From a bacterium (GTDB lineage: Bacteria > Patescibacteria > Microgenomatia > Levybacterales > GWA1-39-11), in NCBI GenBank assembly GCA_021825285.1, contig JAKAHW010000065.1, positions 1 through 5,835 on the forward strand: 5,835 bases of DNA, given 5' to 3'. Numbering within the stretch: the first letter of the stretch is position 1; the number at the start of each line of letters is the position of its first letter. The notes below the pieces were generated by a model. That model ran no database searches, was not told where the DNA came from, and saw only the letters and a list, made by a program, of their open reading frames with translations. Positions 4,755 to 5,835 of the stretch are shown one piece after another. The position numbers and the translations under genes were made by a program.

Positions 4755-5835
4755 GAGAGTTCTTTTTCCTGTAATCAAAAGTGATCGAGGAAATAATTCC
4801 AAGAATTATAAAACTTGTAAGAAGAGAGCTCCCGCCGTAAGAAACAAAAGGTAAAGTTATTCCGACGATTGGAACAATACCGATATTCATTCCTATATTT
4901 AAAAAAATGTGGGTTAAAAAAAGAAAATAAAACCCCATTAAAACCAGGTAAGAAAAGCTGTCCGAAACAGTAGTTGAGATTTTATAAATTTTGTAAAGCA
5001 GTAATGTAAAAAACACCAAAATCAGTATTCCGCCAACAATGCCCAAACTTTCAGCAATAGTGGCAAAAATAAAATCGGTATGCCTTTCCGGTAAAAATTT
5101 TAATATTGATTGAGTTGCCTGACCAAAACCTTTCCCAAAAAATCCTCCGCTTCCAATTGAAATTAATGATTGGATTGCATTGTAAGACGACCCGAATGGA
5201 TCGTGTGATGCGTTGACAAAAGTTAGAAGCCTTTGTTTTTGATAATCATGAAGAAAATTAAAAACCAAAGGAACCAAAAGAGCTCCCGAAATTCCAAATC
5301 CCAAGAAATATTTTAAAGGAAATCCGTAAACAAGAAGAACAAAAATAGTTGTAGCAAAATAAATTAACGCGTTCCCAAGATCCGGTTGTTTTAGAGTAAG
5401 AAAAAAGATCGGAAAAAGTAGAAGCAATACTTTTGTAAACTTAAAAAAACTTCTATCGTCGGATTTTGACAAGTAGTTTGCGATAAATATAATAAAAAAT
5501 GGTTTTATGATTTCCGAGAATTGAATTCTTACTCCAAATAAATCAATCCACCTGACTGCTCCTTTTGCCTCTACTCCGATTAGAAACAGAATCACGAGAA
5601 GCGAAATCATAAAAACATAAATATATTTTGAATAAACAACAAATATCCTGTAATCAATGTTAAGAAAAATAAAATAAAAAATAATTGAAACTATTAGAAA
5701 AAACAGCTGTTGACGGAAAATATTTGGGTCAATTGAGAAAAAAGTGGCAAGACCTAAAAAAACCAACAACACGGAGGGTATTAAAAGTGAAAAATTAAAT
5801 CGGTTAAACGAAAACCTATGAAGACTTCTTCTATC
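4741..5835 (-). CDS. rodA: RodA/FtsW-type (SEDS) peptidoglycan glycosyltransferase, 5' end beyond window
   Basis: SEDS proteins polymerise lipid II into glycan strands in the membrane, RodA working with a class B PBP in the elongation complex. The frame stays open to the right edge, giving 364 residues; the basic run DRRSLHRFSFNRF before the first helix suggests only a few residues are missing. A GTG at 5772 is an inferior start because it would cut off this basic tail and the beginning of helix 1. Numbering from the edge, seen are RWIDLFGVRIQFSEIIKPF (95-113), LKQPDLGNALIYF (148-160), YNAIQSLISIGSGGFFGKGF (218-237), FLPERHTDFIFATIAESLG (247-265) with Asp254 at the catalytic aspartate position, and LPFVSYGGSSLLTS (328-341). 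About ten hydrophobic segments are visible. RodA is preferred over FtsW because of the HTDFIFA context, the length and the usual order before rplU-rpmA near the mre/PBP2 genes, but FtsW is not fully excluded. Confidence 0.9.
   Translation of the reverse strand, partial: DRRSLHRFSFNRFNFSLLIPSVLLVFLGLATFFSIDPNIFRQQLFFLIVSIIFYFIFLNIDYRIFVVYSKYIYVFMISLLVILFLIGVEAKGAVRWIDLFGVRIQFSEIIKPFFIIFIANYLSKSDDRSFFKFTKVLLLLFPIFFLTLKQPDLGNALIYFATTIFVLLVYGFPLKYFLGFGISGALLVPLVFNFLHDYQKQRLLTFVNASHDPFGSSYNAIQSLISIGSGGFFGKGFGQATQSILKFLPERHTDFIFATIAESLGIVGGILILVFFTLLLYKIYKISTTVSDSFSYLVLMGFYFLFLTHIFLNIGMNIGIVPIVGITLPFVSYGGSSLLTSFIILGIISSITFDYRKKNSLEIR

Noticed and set aside
4741..5772. RodA starting at GTG 5772 as a complete 343-aa protein
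   Set aside because: The frame continues open for 21 more codons to the edge with a basic N-terminal stretch typical of SEDS proteins before helix 1, and no Shine-Dalgarno precedes the GTG.
1..5835. Alternative genetic code 25 (TGA read as glycine), used in some Patescibacteria
   Set aside because: Six long conserved genes read through with no in-frame TGA, and conserved glycines use ordinary GGN codons, so the standard bacterial code fits.
1..5835. CRISPR arrays, insertion sequences, toxin-antitoxin or defence genes
   Set aside because: No direct repeat array, transposase motif, terminal inverted repeats or defence-family domains were seen; nearly all bases are accounted for by housekeeping and envelope genes.

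Overview
The window carries about six protein genes and one tRNA in AT-rich DNA (roughly 35-38% GC by eye), packed tightly on both strands. The compact layout, the divergent L21 and L27, the lean 275-aa ParB and the small envelope proteins suggest a Candidate Phyla Radiation (Patescibacteria) bacterium, perhaps of the Microgenomates type. This is inference from protein flavour and density; no rRNA or lineage marker was searched. The standard bacterial code fits: no gene body is interrupted by TGA, and the visible stops are TAA or TAG.

Left part (1-1216): a GT-B family 4 glycosyltransferase on the minus strand runs off the left edge. A tRNA-Val(CAC) gene lies 39 nt upstream of it on the same strand. 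A 136-bp intergenic region holds back-to-back promoters, one firing left into the tRNA and glycosyltransferase, the other firing right.

Middle (1217-3241, plus strand): a fused enzyme joins an N-terminal family 2 (dolichol-phosphate-mannose-synthase-like) glycosyltransferase to a C-terminal SAM-dependent methyltransferase. It is followed by signal peptidase I (lepB), which has a consensus -35 box placed so that its transcript may be leaderless.

Right part (3246-5835, minus strand): in transcription order, rodA (5' end beyond the right edge), rplU (L21), rpmA (L27) and parB. rplU and rpmA each have their own sigma70-type promoter. parB overlaps rpmA by 8 bp and has a full consensus Shine-Dalgarno sequence inside the rpmA coding region. 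lepB and parB converge with only 4 bp between their stop codons, spanned by a 16-bp perfect palindrome.

Functionally this is a housekeeping and cell-envelope segment: glycan or glycolipid synthesis (two glycosyltransferase genes, one with a methyltransferase), protein export processing (LepB), cell-wall elongation (RodA), ribosome large-subunit proteins and chromosome partitioning (ParB). I see no mobile element, CRISPR array, toxin-antitoxin pair or defence island. The best leads are the enzyme fusion, the likely tRNA-mRNA dicistron, the L27-ParB coupling and the contrast in translation-start signals.
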